Below are positions 31,602-44,594 of a stretch of 64,000 nucleotides of DNA, piece after piece (the stretch's first letter is position 1; every line of letters begins with the position of its first letter). Position numbers and translations under genes: made by a program. Under the pieces are notes generated by a model, which did no database searches, had not been told where the DNA came from, and was given only the letters and a program-made list of their open reading frames with translations. Source of the stretch: Nectonema munidae (Eukaryota > Nematomorpha > Nectonematoida > Nectonematidae). Where the stretch lies: contig JAUIRK010000069.1 of the NCBI GenBank assembly GCA_030549495.1, positions 1,292,001 to 1,356,000 of the forward strand. Direction: 5' to 3'.

Positions 31602-33278
31602 TTCAATTTTGGAAAAAGTAAGGCTAATAACAGCAGAAGAGATAAAGGCCGCGCTATATTGAAGATGAAAGATGGTAAGTCGGCTGGCCCAAGTGGTGTA
31701 CCTATTGAGGTGATTGAGATGTGTCAATTGGAAAATGAATTAGCAAAGATTGGAAATCGAATGATGGATGGAGAAAAAATGCCAGAAAGTTGGAGAAAAA
31801 GCGTTTTAGTTCCGTTGTACAAGGGTAAAGGCGATGCAAAAGAGTGTAAGAATTACAGAAGTCTGAAAATGCTGGAGCAAGGTATGAAGGTTTTGGAAAG
31901 AGTGTTTGAAGGGATGATCAGAGCGAAAGTTGATATTGATGATCTGGAAATGGGGTTTACACCAGGAAAAGGCACTATAAACGCAATTTTCATAATGAGG
32001 AAACTGATTGAGAAGTATTTGAGAGTTGGAAAAAAATTGTATATAGCGTTTGTCGATCTAGAGAAGGCTTTTGATTCAGTTCCTAGGAATGTTATACGTT
32101 GGGCATTAAGAAAAAAGGGTATACCTGAGTTTGAAGTGAATGCAGTAATGGAAATGTATCGAGATTCAAGAACAGCAGTGCGTATCGAAGGTGAGCTTTC
32201 AGAGTGGTTTAAAATAAATGTTGGTGTTCATCAAGGGTCTGTAATAAGTCCTTTGTTGTTTATCATAGTGATGGATGCTCTGAGCTCGGAAATCCCGAAA
32301 AATAATCGTGAATTTTTGTATGCTGATGATTTGGTAGTTGTGGGTGATAGTTTGGATGAGTTGAATGTTAAGTATACCGAATGGAAAAGAGCACTTGAAA
32401 GCAAAGGATTAAAAATAAATGTAGCAAAGACCAAAGTGATGATCGTGAGTAATAAAACTAATGGTGTCAGGGAAGTGAGTACTGAGTAGTGTCTGAGGGT
32501 AATGAGAAACGCTATTTTATGTACCACTTGTAATAAACAAAAGATGTTCCTCTATAAAGGGCTCTCTTTCTGCAGTGAGTGGCTTTGTTTGTAGAAAGTG
32601 CAAAAATGGAGACAGCGTAAGTACTCTTGTTGAGAAAGTCAAATTAGGAGATGATACGTTCGATGTTCTTGATGATTTCTGTTATTTGGGCGATATGATC
32701 AATTGCAACAGTGATGTTTCTACTAGCGTAAGAGCGCGAATACGTCTAGGTTGGAAAAAGTTCAAGGAATTATCAGGCTTACTGTGTGGAAATTTTTTAT
32801 CTGACGAACTAAAAGCAAGACTCTATAAAGTTTGCGTTGGAAGTACGATTTGTTACGGTTCTGAATGCTGGGTGATGAAGAAGGCTGACACGAGAAGGCT
32901 ACAAACAACTGAGATGAGAATGATTAGGATGAAGACGCTGAAAGATAGGATTGCCAAGGATGTGTTGAGAAAGAAAATTGGAATTGAGGATATAGAAGTG
33001 CATTTAGAAGAGAATAGATTACGTTGGTTTGGTCATGTCGAAAGGATGTCCGAAGGGAACGCTCTAAAGAAGATAAAAGATGAATTGATCGATGGAAAGA
33101 TGAAGAGAGGAAGACCAAAGAAAGCATGGAATGAAGTGATTCACCTGGATATGGAAAAAAGAAAGCTTGTGCGAAGTGATGCTGAAGAAAGAATGAAATG
33201 GCGTAGTTGTTGCAGGAAACTGGTTGACCGCGACCCTTTGCGAACAATAACCAGGCCTCGAAGGCAAAATGGATGATG
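31602..33278 (+). mobile_element. 5'-truncated LINE (RTE-like) with 15-bp target duplication
   Basis: ATAGTTATAAATAAT occurs at 31587-31601 and again at 33279-33293, exactly flanking the element. The first frame (to 32489) is reverse transcriptase: AILKMKDGKSAGPSGVPIEV, ESWRKSVLVPLYKGKGD, MGFTPGKGTINAIFIMRKLI, FVDLEKAFDSVPRNVI, VHQGSVISPLLFIIVMDAL and the catalytic FLYADDLVVVGD. A second frame (32575-33276) carries the tail with a Cys pair, DDFCYLGDMINC, the CWVMKK segment and LRWFGHVERMSEG, ending at RRQNG. The interval 32480-32575 is frameshifted. The endonuclease is missing through 5' truncation. It belongs to the same family as the copy at 5447-8064 but is better preserved and so looks younger. 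Confidence 0.9.
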
Positions 33279-33293
33279 ATAGTTATAAATAAT

Positions 33294-35182
33294 ATACATA
33301 TTCAAATTGTTAAAAATGTATATCCTTTTTGATTGTTTTATTTTAATACAAGGAACGGCTCATCTCAATGATGATTTTCATTATCCTTTGGCCCTCTTTT
33401 CATATTTGTTTTTTTTCTTTTACATTTATGTTTCTTTTAATATAAATCTTTGTGCATAAGTGAATTAACATTTTTTTGTTTTTTTTTAAATAAATCTACT
33501 ACAAATCTATTATACATTTAAATCAATGAATGATTAAATTAATTTTTTTGCTCAACAATCTCAAAATCATCAGATAAATTTTAAAATGTAAAATTACACT
33601 TAGCTATATAAAAATAGATTAAAAATTATGTCAACTCAAAATTGTGAAAAAGCACATGCAATGTTAAAATACACTTAAAGTTACAAAGGACACGCTTAAA
33701 TTGAAAAATACGAACCTGGAATGAAAAATGATTAACTTAAAGTACTAATAGGATATATCATATTTTTAATGAGATTTATGAACAGTCCATGACTTGAAAT
33801 ATTCACAATGCATGAATTTCATCTGACTTGTTACGTGTATTTCACTGGCGTGACACGAACATGGGCAATGGTATAACTTTTTGTCCATAGTCTAAATCTT
33901 TTTCCAAACACTTAATTTCAAAGGACTATGCCACGTCATAACTCATCGAGCTCACTAGAAAACATTGTAGATTTTTTTCGAGACACATATAATATATATA
34001 GATATTTATGCCTATTTTTTAAACTTCATTTATATATATATATATTGTCTTTGAAAACAAAGATACATTTTTTGTGTTCCCTATTCTCTTTTTCCTTGAT
34101 ATCTTTGATATTGTTCATTTTTTGATGCATTTATAATATTTTCCATACATATGTATATTTATCTATACTTTTTCCTGTCATTCAAAAATTTGAAGGCTTC
34201 CAGAACTTTTGTTTTTCGGGAGATTCATTGAAGTGTTTATCACCGAATCTTCAAGTATTGTTCATTCGCTATTAAAGTGTCTATCATCTATCTTCTCTCT
34301 ACCATCAAAACATTTTTATCTCCTCTTCCTTGATACCCACGCCTCATGGGAAGGGCGAGGAGAGATAGGTTTTTTATTTTAAAGGGTACACACGCTTTGC
34401 GTTCTCATGGTTGCCGAGATTTGCGTATGCTTGCAAGGTGAGAGACACTCACACCACTCCAATCACACTATGGCGTTAGATATCGCATAGGCCTTTTTCT
34501 TTCTTATCGCGAATGCCATTGCCTGAATTGTACTTTTTATAGCATGTTATGCAGAGGAGATACACAAAGATATGGGAAAATGTGATTTTGTTAACGTAAT
34601 GCAAAACAATATATTGTTTTTACTTTCATCCATTATCAGATTATTTGCGTTAATTTGATTTTTCCATGTGTGTGTGAAGAATAAAATCATCACAAATATG
34701 GGTCAAGTAAGGAAATTCTTATTAATCATTGGAGAAAGTGAAACAATAAGAAAGAGAGAAGTAATCTACGAGCCTGCTAAAACTAACAAAAACACAACAA
34801 AAGTAGTGAAACGATGGGAGAATGAATGATACACTAACATTGTACGCACGCTATAAGCGGTTTTATATCTGTGTGCGCTTTGCGTGGGTGGGCGTCTTTG
34901 CAGTGCACGCGGAGTTACTATGTGTCTGTCTGTTACTATATGTGGGGTGTATGTATGTGTGAGCATTTATACCTTGTATATTGATAGTAGTGTTCTTATT
35001 GCAAGGTGGTAAGCGCAAAAAACAACAAAAGATAGCATGCCTATTTCTCCTTGTGTGATGAGAAATAGGAAAATCGCTGCTTGAATGCGATATTGATGTA
35101 TCTCTGCAGCAGCATATGTTCTGAAAGTGCTATTTTGTGCCACGAATCAGCGCAATCCCCAAACCACATCGAGAGAGGGCGT

Positions 35183-35200
<18 letters not shown>
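33294..35200. other. Gene-free DNA upstream of the collagen gene
   Basis: The first 1 kb is AT-rich. From about 34300 the composition becomes more mixed, which may reflect regulatory DNA. No gene was recognised. A short (AC)n(AG)n microsatellite lies at 35183-35212. Confidence 0.4.
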
Positions 35201-35213
<13 letters not shown>

Positions 35214-35228
35214 TATACACATATATGT

Positions 35229-35240
35229 AGTATATAAATA
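35229..35240 (+). promoter_or_regulatory. TATA-like box of the collagen gene
   Basis: TATATAAATA at 35231-35240 lies about 465 bp before the collagen ATG. If used, it would give a long 5' UTR starting near 35265. A CT-rich tract ending CTCTCTCTCAAG immediately before the ATG could alternatively be a trans-splice acceptor. Confidence 0.35.
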
Positions 35241-35703
35241 GATTTTGAAAGAAGCAAGTTCACACTTTATTCATTCTCCCTTTTCGAGTGCCTATAGAAG
35301 TAAGTTTTCGGCTTCACCCCACAACAGAATTTCTTTGTGACGCAACACACCGAAGGAAAGAGAAGACATTTTTTCCTTACTCCCTGTTGTTCCTACCTGC
35401 ACACACACCTCGTTTATAAACACTCATTTCAAAGTTAGTGAGTGCTGCATGCTTGATTAGTGGAAGCTTCACATACACGTATATATATTACACACAAACT
35501 ATCTCATTAGTCAGTGTGGTAATAGCGATATTAGAGTGTAATAGCATCTCATTCTATCACGAGCACAACACACAACTCTTCAACGTCGTGTGTGTAAAAC
35601 GAAGTGCGGCATAATTTAAAAAAATTCATCCGCCGATTATTTGTGCAAAGTAATTCAAGAATAAGCAGCTTAAAGCAACTTACAACAAGTTCTCTCTCTC
35701 AAG

Positions 35704-35991
35704 ATGTCTTCGGGAGATAAAAAAGTTATTTTGGAAGAGGAAATGTCTCGCAACGTTTATGGAAGGGATCTCAGTGCAGACGATGACATCCACCAATTCT
35801 CTTACAAGATTTGCACGGTCGTTCGCTACGTCTGCTTGATTTTAGCGTTTTTGGCATGTGTTCTCGTTGTTCCCGTCTTTTACTTCGAAATAAACACCGA
35901 ATACCTCAACCAGGATTACTTATTGGATCAGGTTGAGTTTGAATTGTCCACACCTAAAAGAGATATTCCTGGCTTAATCAACTTCTCTCAA
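35704..35991 (+). CDS. Cuticle collagen, exon 1 (N-terminal signal-anchor domain)
   Basis: This exon encodes 96 residues ending in phase 0 at a donor CAA|GTAAGT. An acidic cytosolic start is followed by YKICTVVRYVCLILAFL and ACVLVVPVFYF (membrane segment about residues 38-61), then FEINTEYLNQDYLLDQVEFE. The pattern of a single membrane span followed by a short helical segment with regular Tyr, Asn and Glu matches the nematode cuticle-collagen N-terminal domain (Col_cuticle_N). That domain directs the chain to the secretory pathway and is removed or retained at the membrane during processing. The identity rests mainly on the way exons 2 and 3 complete the family architecture. The start is the first ATG in the frame, preceded by CTCTCTCTCAAG. 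Confidence 0.8.
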
Positions 35992-37641
35992 GTAAGTTCT
36001 CATTATTCAATTAACATCCTCTCTTTTCCATCCAATTTTTGCTGGAGATCAATATTAAAAATGAAAGTTATCAATAAATAACGTCAATTTTATTAACGCT
36101 AAATAACTATTTATTTATAAAATTGCACTCAAAGAATTTTTTAAGACTTCATAAATGAGAAAATGTGATCATTGACGGATAAAGTTTATGCATCGTGTAT
36201 AGAATTGGCAACCAAACTGTTTTGAGCTTCTAGTTCTACGTTTAGAAATGATAAAATTTCGTTCAATTATAATATCCTGAGTATAAATATATTTCTTCAT
36301 AGACACGAAGAAAGAGATGTGAGTGAGAACAGGTTCTGGCAAAAGCCAGCATATCATAGTTAAAGATTAATTTATTGTTTAGCTCAAAACCTTTCTCCCC
36401 CTCACCCTTAGGATATATTTATAGCCCTATTTGACAGTACAGTTTTGCTAAGACTTGAAACATTATTATCCCTCATTGAATTCGCTCTGGTTTGCTCGCG
36501 TGTATGCCAGTTCCATTTATCCTGAAGTTATTTAATTTTTCACAAAAATCAAAAAAATTTTGCAACGAAAATTTCATCGTAAATTTTGGGAAGATAAAGT
36601 GTCGCTATCGTGGGATCCATGGGAAAAGTGTTTTAAAATTTGTATCCCATTAGATCACAAAAGCAAATGGTAAAACCAGCAATGTACAATGCTTTTTTAC
36701 AATTGAATTGCAATGGTTTCCACCCAGGAAGTGAGAGGGTCATCCACCATGCCTTTTCAAGATATTTTGAAGGAATACATTTGTTCATTCAATCTTTGAT
36801 TCTAAGATAAAATCTTTAAACTTAACCAAACAAGTTTTTTTGAGTTAAAACGAATATATGAACAAGGTTGTGTAATGTGTATAGAGAGTGTAGCTCTGAT
36901 TTCTGATGCCCTCGGTTTCGAATTGCAGCATTTTCACTTCATAGTTTGATACAAGCCACTAAAATTTGACGAGACTCTATTTCAAATAGGAAGTCAGGAA
37001 TTTAATTTTGATGCCTTCAGAATTTTGCCATGCTCTCAATAATATACCAATATATTCATACTAAGTCGTAGTAGATCCTATTGAGCTAGAAATGGATCAA
37101 GCATCTTTGTATTTGCATTTGAATTGTATTTTGGAAGCATCGACAAAAGTGATTGCATTTGTATATGACTTATGAAAAAGAAATCCAAATCTGAAGAGAA
37201 AGAGATCCATGATTTACGAATCTTGATCCAGATCTAATAGATCAAATGTTACAGATAAATTCAATATGAAATCTACAAAACTATATCGATTTTTATTAAT
37301 GGAAGTCAAATCAAAAGTCTTTTTTATCTTTCATTTCTCCATTCTTCTATATTTTCAAAGGTTTACATGACATTCTTTTCTAAAATTTCATTTTCAGTGC
37401 AAACATTATATATTATGTATAGGATTATACATTGTTTACTACTTTTTATACTTTTAAAAATTTGAGGTGTGTGTGTATCTGTTTATCTCTTTCTATGTGT
37501 GTCCATGGGCGTCCGCTGGGGTAGCAAACAGGTCATTGACCCCTCGCCCTTGAATTAAAAATATGTGTCTTTTTTCGAAGCCTTTGTTAATTATTTTCTA
37601 ACATAATAATTAATTGTAGTCAAAAATACGACTGTTTAACT

Positions 37642-37700
37642 CAGTGCTTCTCAAACTTTTTTACCCTAGGAAATAACTGAAACTTTGGGGCGCACTATTG
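37642..37700. repeat. hAT-type left terminus
   Basis: CAGTGCTTCTCAAACTTTTT followed by GGGGCGCACTA is the standard form of one hAT terminus class. The matching right end is probably near 38215-38260, where CGCACCCC occurs twice, but no inverse CAGTG was found. Confidence 0.4.
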
Positions 37701-37847
37701 AGATTGATATGGAAAAATCGGTCATAAAATCTTAAAATAAAAAATATAAAGAAGTTATCATGAAATAAGCATTTTTTATATACACATTCTGTATGATAAG
37801 TGATATAAAACAAATAATTTATGTGCGAGTAAAGCAATAGGGAGAAA

Positions 37848-37955
<108 letters not shown>

Positions 37956-38000
37956 GACAACATATGCAGAAGTAATAGTAGTATAGATTGAATTAAATAC

Positions 38001-38137
38001 TTAACCCATTTAAGGCCAAGCAAAGCAGACGATATCTAAAAAACGCAGACGATTTATATTCAAAATCATTGAAAAAAGCAGACGAAGATGAAATTACTTA
38101 TGTTCCAAAATAGGAACATTGGCCGTAAATGGGTTAA
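38001..38137. mobile_element. piggyBac-type MITE, copy 1
   Basis: A 129-bp unit between TTAA sites. The left end CCCATTTAAGGCC and right end GGCCGTAAATGGG are inverse of each other. Inside are repeated GCAGACGA words and TTATGTTCC..AAATAGGAACAT. TTAA targets and CCC-starting ends identify a non-autonomous piggyBac family. Further copies follow at 39743, 49471 and 49929. Confidence 0.8.
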
Positions 38138-39742
38138 TACATATATAACGTATACGCAGAGAAATAAGCCAGTTTTTCTAGTACTACTACTACTACATAT
38201 GCTGTCCATTATTTGGTCGTTTCTCGCACCCCCTGTTATGTTGTCTCGCACCCCTTGTTAACCCTCGCAGTAGGGACCATGGCTTTTTACTCCACCTTCG
38301 AACTTTAAAAGTATTTTTCGCCCAATAAAAAATATGTAACCCCATATGAAAACCATGTGTAATTTTCAACTGGACGATATAGAACTCATTATGACTTGAA
38401 AAAATTTTAATGGCCCATACTTTTTTTTATCAACCCTCATCTAGAGGTCCTGTCTATAATTCTTAAATAGGGAACATTTTTTTTGTAGTTTTTGAAATAT
38501 TTTTGACTTAAGATAAAATTTCATTCATTTCTAATCGTATGTTTCATAAGAAAGAAAATTAGAACGAAAGTTTTCTCAAGTTACAAAAAAAAATTTCTAA
38601 AAAATTAACGCCATCTAAACAAAATTTAATTTGACAAGATACTTACATATTATATATATACATTTATACATATGTATACATGTACATCATAAATTGATAT
38701 AGCAAATAAAAAAATTGAAAAAATTATAAGACATTAATTTGATTTAATCAATAAACAATGAAAACATCTTTAGACAAGCTATTGGCAGTTCGGACACATC
38801 ATTTTGGTGTGTTTTTTACATATATATTTATGACACATATCACATTTTCTGGTTCCCCTCTTTTTAGGCCTCAAAGAAGTTCTCGAGTTTCTAACTTATT
38901 TTCAAAACCGTAAAAGGATAAAATACCTAGAATTTTTACGGGGATCAAGGAACTTTGTGCTCTCAATTGCAACATAGATCTCTTAGAAAAATATTTTCTT
39001 CCACCAGATTTTGTTGATGGATAAATATTGGAGGAGTTACATTTCGAAAGCATTAAACTGTTATGACAAACTATATCCAAATAATTTGCAATAACAGCAT
39101 AGGTCCATTTTCTACTCGGCTTATAACAAGTATATGCCCTCAACATTTTATTTGCCATTTCAACCCCACTTTTAAAGCTATTGTAAATTGTTCTGGAACA
39201 TTGTTTACCCCTTCCATTTGAATATTGCCTAAATGCTGACTGGACAATATGTAGACAACTTTGAAATCTTTGGTAGCGAGCGTGCTTACGGGGTATGTAA
39301 GCTGTTAGAGATGCATGTGTGTGTGCGGTATACAAAAATCTACTTTCACAAGCAGCCAGTTTCAACTCTTTCAAATGTTGCGGTCTCAATATGCGAGGCA
39401 TGAATCTCCTATTAGCCCTTATCGTTCCTAATACTGTGTAATCGCGACTTGCGCCCCAGGCACATAAATTATGTGATGTAAGGAAGAGATCTGTCATGAT
39501 TCCACAGCTTTTTGAAAGATTTGCATCAGTTATCAGTCATTTGCTTTCCCCGTTAAAATAAGATCTATCATCTAGACGTGCAACATATATTCCCGGTTTT
39601 TAAAAATAGTAATGTCTAGAGTCATTACAATGATACAGTTTTACAACATACCTACCGGGTTTAGAAGGGTCATATATTTTTACTGGGCAACCCCTCGAAA
39701 TTTTACCAACTGTTCGCCTACAGTTTCATAATCTGTTGGAGT

Positions 39743-39880
39743 TTAACCCATTTAAGCCCAAGCAAAGCAGACGATATCTAAAAAAACGCAGACGATTTAT
39801 ATTCAAAGTCATTGAAAAAAGCAGACGAAGATGAAATTACTTATGTTCCCAAATAGGAACATTGGTCGTAAATGGGTTAA
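39743..39880. mobile_element. piggyBac-type MITE, copy 2, nested in the piggyBac transposase
   Basis: A 130-bp copy with TTAA at both sides, nearly identical to copy 1. It sits inside the coding remnant of another piggyBac, between segments that are adjacent in the transposase family, so it inserted after that element. Confidence 0.85.
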
Positions 39881-40210
39881 TACCGAGAAAATATGTCATA
39901 AAAATGATTGTGTATAAATCGAACAGGAGAAATTTTATCATCGCTATTTCTTTCGCTTCGAATATCAAATCGAATGAAAGTGTGTATCAACTTTTTTTTG
40001 TGTATCCTTCAAAAAAGGTTTTCCACGATGCTCGGAAAAAAGGAACTTCATGTCAATAGATTGGCTTTTTGATCCGTCAATGTAGAGTATGCAACTGAAG
40101 TAGGCTGAGATATCACTGATTTCAAACTTTTGATAAGAAAGGAGAAGACTTTGATATTTAGGGTTGCTACTCCTAAAAAATTTTAATGGCTCTCATCTAA
40201 TAGGGTAGAG

Positions 40211-40682
40211 CAGTGGTTCCCAACAGGGGGTCCATTGACCCCTAGGGGTCCATGGAAGAATTTAAAGGGGTCCATGGAAATTCTACTTTAAACTACTTAT
40301 GCTGAATCTCCTTTAATTAATATACTTCTATTTTCCAAATCAATATAAATATATATATTTAGAGCTTTTTTAAATAAATATTTTCTTCACTTTTTTAAAG
40401 TTTCATATTTTGAATGTTTATATATCCTTTTTATTACTTACAATATTTTTGAAAAATTTATATTTTAATTGGAAAAAAATTTTATTCACATTTTATGTCA
40501 GGTTTTACGCTTTCTCTGATTTCATATGAATAAGCATAACATTTAATCAGATGACTAGAATCATTTTTTGCATAAAAATCTTTGATTAATCTTGTTGGCT
40601 CAAACTATTCAGTTGTAGGGGTCCACAAGTAAAAAGTGACTGAAAAAGGGGGAACGGGATAAAAAAAGGTTGGGAACCACTG
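40211..40682. mobile_element. hAT MITE with 8-bp duplication GGGTAGAG
   Basis: A 472-bp unit. The left CAGTGGTTCCCAAC is the exact inverse of the right GTTGGGAACCACTG. GGGTAGAG stands at 40203-40210 and 40683-40690. GGGGTCCATGGA is repeated near the left end. No coding frame. Confidence 0.9.
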
Positions 40683-40895
40683 GGGTAGAGTATTAAGAAA
40701 ATGATATATAAAAACATGCGAATCTAAATTTAGTAACTTACAAAACTATTTTATTTTTTTTTACCAAAATGAAAAATTAATGTTTTTGGGTTAGTTACGA
40801 ACAAAGTAAACTAGTTAAAAAAATTTTTTTAGAATATCAATATAGAAAATAACAATACACAGTGGAATACGAGACACCTTCAACACCGACTAAAA

Positions 40896-41389
40896 CAGGG
40901 ATCGGCAACCTGCGGCTCCGGAGACGTGCGAGGCTCTTTAGCCATAAAGTAGTGGCTCAAATAAATTTGAGAGAACAATTTGTTGATTCATGATAATTTT
41001 TGGTAAAATGAAAAAGTTAGCATTTGGTATATTGTTCATTTCTGTCTCAATATACTTATGTGAGCAAGTTTTTTTAGGAATAAACATTTAAAATGCAAGT
41101 ATACCTCGCGTCTCAGATGAAATTTTGAAAACTTGTGTCAAAATGAAAAAATCTTATAATTCCTGACATAGGAAAAATATGCTGTAAACTGCAGAAAAAA
41201 ATCTCATTTATTTTGAATAAAATTCTAACAAAAATAACTTCATTTATAATAATTTAATTTTTTTAATTTTGCATCGAGTTTCAAGATATAATGTGGGAAA
41301 TTCTTTTCTTAGTAAGTTTTTAGTTTTTGTGGCTCTAGACTAGATAGGTGTGGAAAATGGCTCTAGAACAAAAAGGTTGCCAACCTCTC
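40896..41389. mobile_element. hAT MITE with near-perfect 8-bp duplication
   Basis: A 494-bp unit. The left end is CAGGGATCGGCAACCTGCGG and the right end is AAGGTTGCCAACCTCTC, inverse over most positions. GACTAAAA at 40888-40895 against GTCTAAAA at 41390-41397 differ at one base. Subterminal GAGGCTCTTTAGCC and TGGCTCTAG words are typical of this hAT group. Confidence 0.8.
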
Positions 41390-42837
41390 GTCTAAAATGT
41401 TCAGTTTTGCGTAGCATTCTATTCTGTAGAATAGATTTAGCTTATAGAAGTATGATATACGACTCTATTAGGCCTTACATAAAAATAGCAATCAAGTTTT
41501 TGACTCAAAAAACTGTCAGTTTAGCGAGAGATTCGATTTTCTAAACGACCGGTATTGGAAGATTCTACAAAATGTATCATTGCAGCAAAGCTTCTTGAGA
41601 ATTTCAATGCTCGTTTACTAATAAAAAAAGATTACGCACAATTTTCATCCATCCTTAACTTTGTAAAATGAACAATCATTCAAAATTTCAGCTCCCTTTT
41701 TAGGGCCTGAGGATCGGACTGTAGGTTTTGCACATTTCTTGATAGCGTTCTTCCAAGAAGAGCTTGAGTCGGCACTCACGAATACACAGAATCATCAGGA
41801 GCACATAAAGAGTCATAATTTTAAAAAGAGATCGAAGACTGGAAAAGAACTTTCTGTTTGAGATTCAGACGAGCAAGAATAACGATCTTCTAAGTCGTCA
41901 GGTCCACTCATTGTTATAAAAGAGAAGGAGAAACAAAAAAACGCAACAAATGAAGATATACATACAAGTAAAATAACTAAATAGTAATTTTTGAATTAGT
42001 ATACCAACTTTATAAGTTAAGGCTTCTAGTTATGCTATTGCTTACAGATATAAGTAAGTGAAGCATCATAACCTACGCCAAGAATTCATTGTGTTTGAGG
42101 CTGTGAAGCATAATAACCAATCACGAAGGTACAGAAGATATAAACATCATTTCAAGCACACAAACTGACATTTAGATGTCGATAAGTGTAGAGATTGTAT
42201 TTTCAAATAACGGACTTCCATGCTCATTTTTAGAGAGATATCCTTAGAAAAAAAACCCTTGATAATAATTATGCATAATGCTCATTTGATATAATAAAAT
42301 GTATGCTTCACAATGTTTCAAATAAATTTTTCCAATTTATTTAGTTTCAATTCACCCTTTTTATACCAATTTTAGTGAATAATTAATCATTTATTTGTTT
42401 AAAAAGAGCAAAGTGCTTAAAATTTAGTTACACCTAAGCGTTGTCAAACTTCACTAATTCTTTAGTGAAAATTAGCGTTTACTAATTTAGTTATAGTAAG
42501 TTTGAACTAATATAAAAAACTTGAAAGGTTTGATTTGAAAACTCGATTCGATAAATTTAATTAAGTAGATAGATTTAAACACCCTAACCCCCCTCCCCTA
42601 AAATCATAAAATACATAAACTCTATACTTCGTAAAATGATGATGATGATGATGAAACAAATATATATTAGTCAATGTCTACAAATCGTGCATTAAAATTT
42701 TTCTCTTTAGTAAGACACGAAAAATTTCATCCATTTTTTCAAACTTATTCTTTGAGAATGGCATTTAAAATTTCTTCAATGCACGTTACGAGTGCTTCTT
42801 TGAAAATATATGCGAAAAAACGAAGTTACGATAACAC

Positions 42838-43020
42838 TGGTCAACACAATATTTTTGGCGGGGAAAGGGGGGTGGGTTTTGGGGGTTTTTAGGGGGGGGT
42901 CCCAATTATTTTTTTTTCTTTCCTTTTTTTTTGGAGATATCCGGGGGGGGTTTCCCCCCCCCCCACAAAAAAAAAAAAAAAAAAAAAATAAAATAATATT
43001 TTTTAAAAAAAAAAAAAATG
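42838..43020. other. Homopolymer-stuttered, unreliable sequence
   Basis: A continuous series of G, T, C and A homopolymers, including GGGGGGG, T and C runs, an A run of about 24 and a second of about 14. Nothing else in the window looks like this. It is most likely a sequencing or consensus error around a difficult repeat, and open frames here are meaningless. Confidence 0.6.
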
Positions 43021-44594
43021 ATTATTATCGTAGTTCCGTATGATTCCGATCCTAAACGTTCTTTTGATCGAACCTCTGAGTTGGAAATAAATTTATTAAG
43101 TTGAAGCGAGTGATAGCATGTTTCAGTCAAGAAGGTTTTTTTTTTGATTTATTTATTTCTTATGCTTCACTTACATCACAACTTCATTATAACATACATC
43201 TCAATATAATCAATCAATAAAAATATCATATACTATTTTATATAATATCACAAAAATTAAATTGCAAATTAAAATCCTCTTCCTTATGCAAACACTTTTT
43301 CCAATATTTTATAATATTTTTATACTCGCTTTGATTCTTTAGCGAGTTTTATCACCCCGAGTCTAATTCCCCGCTCCCATTAATAAATTTTTGCCCCACC
43401 CCCCTAGAAGCAATTTTTATATTGTTTACAATCAAAAAATTGTGTGTACCTCTAAAATTTTTTTGATTCACTTGATTAGTATCTCTCACTAGAAATACTT
43501 CAAAATATAGAAATGATTCGTGAGAAATACGAAATTAATTAAAAGGAAGCTTGAAAGATCTGAGTAAGTATATAATTTCCAAATGGCAATAATCAAATTT
43601 AAGAAGAAAAGCCCTCCAAAGTCTTAAAAAACAAAAGATGCTCGATACAACTTATGGATATATTCAAGCCGGTAACGAGAATAATTTTTAATCTAAATTT
43701 AAAAAAGATTACTCTATATCCAATGTTTTCTTTATCTCTAAAGTTGTCATTTGTGAAAGAGGCGATTCATATGTTCTAAGATTTATCTAAATTGATAAAA
43801 TCGTTGTAATTGTGTGCGAATGTTTGCTAGAATTATTATTAATCTGAAAACCTTAGGGGGCTTGAGAGACCCCTCCCCCTTCGCCTGGTTACGGGCTTGA
43901 GTATATTTAAATATGGCCAAATTTCTAACACAGCGAGCGTCAAACTTATACTCTTTATCGACCATAAGGCATCGTGCAAAGACCTTTCGGGTTTTTCAAG
44001 TTTTCCAGAGCCCATCGGGGATATGTTGAAATTGACGGATTGAATAATCATGAGTGGCACATTCATCACTTGCTATGATAAAAATTGTTTGCTTCTTTTT
44101 CTCTGAATTTTGAGTAAAAAAAGTACTCTTTTTATGTATAAAAATATCCTTTTTTTAACATCGTCTTATGAGATTATCCATAATAATGGTTGCAAAAGAA
44201 TAAAAATTTTTTGGGGCATAATCATTAGAATTCAAAATATTTAGCGGATGCGCCATAAATGATTGCCGATTTGGGATGAAAACGATAAATACAGTGAAAC
44301 TGCTGGTGAATAATTAAAAGTACGCTAAAAATTTCATATAGTATAAAATAACATTTGTTCATTCAACTCGTAAAACTTTTCAAATGCGCTAATTTGCGAA
44401 AATATGAACTCTCGAAATTGCTAGACAACACATTCGATAAAATATCCATTCCTTGAATACACAAGTAAAAAGCATTAATTTACAAATATATCAATATGAT
44501 TCGATGGCCTCCAAACCAATCAAGCATCAGAGTGAACTTGAAGAGCTATATAAAAAAAGATTTATTTAAATCCCTTTTTCTTTCTTTTATTTAG

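Larger units (their letters stand above)
38261..41920 (-). pseudogene. Decayed piggyBac transposase with nested insertions
   Basis: On the minus strand a possible start MSGPDDLEDRYSCSSESQTE lies at about 41913. The middle is RFDIRSERNSDDKISPVRF at about 39960-39990, interrupted by MITE copy 2. Then come TVGEQLVKFRG and IYDPSKPGRYVVKLYHC (39580-39720). The long frame 39497-38871 has TDLFLTSHNL, LGTIRANRR and GVEMANKMLRAYTCYKPSRK. After a frameshift the Cys-rich end is RKCDMCHKYICKKHTKMMCP then NCQ, stopping near 38780. TTAACCCTCGCAGTAGGGAC at about 38259-38278 looks like its outer terminus. The opposite terminus was not found. It is a separate lineage from the copy at 20508. Confidence 0.75.
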
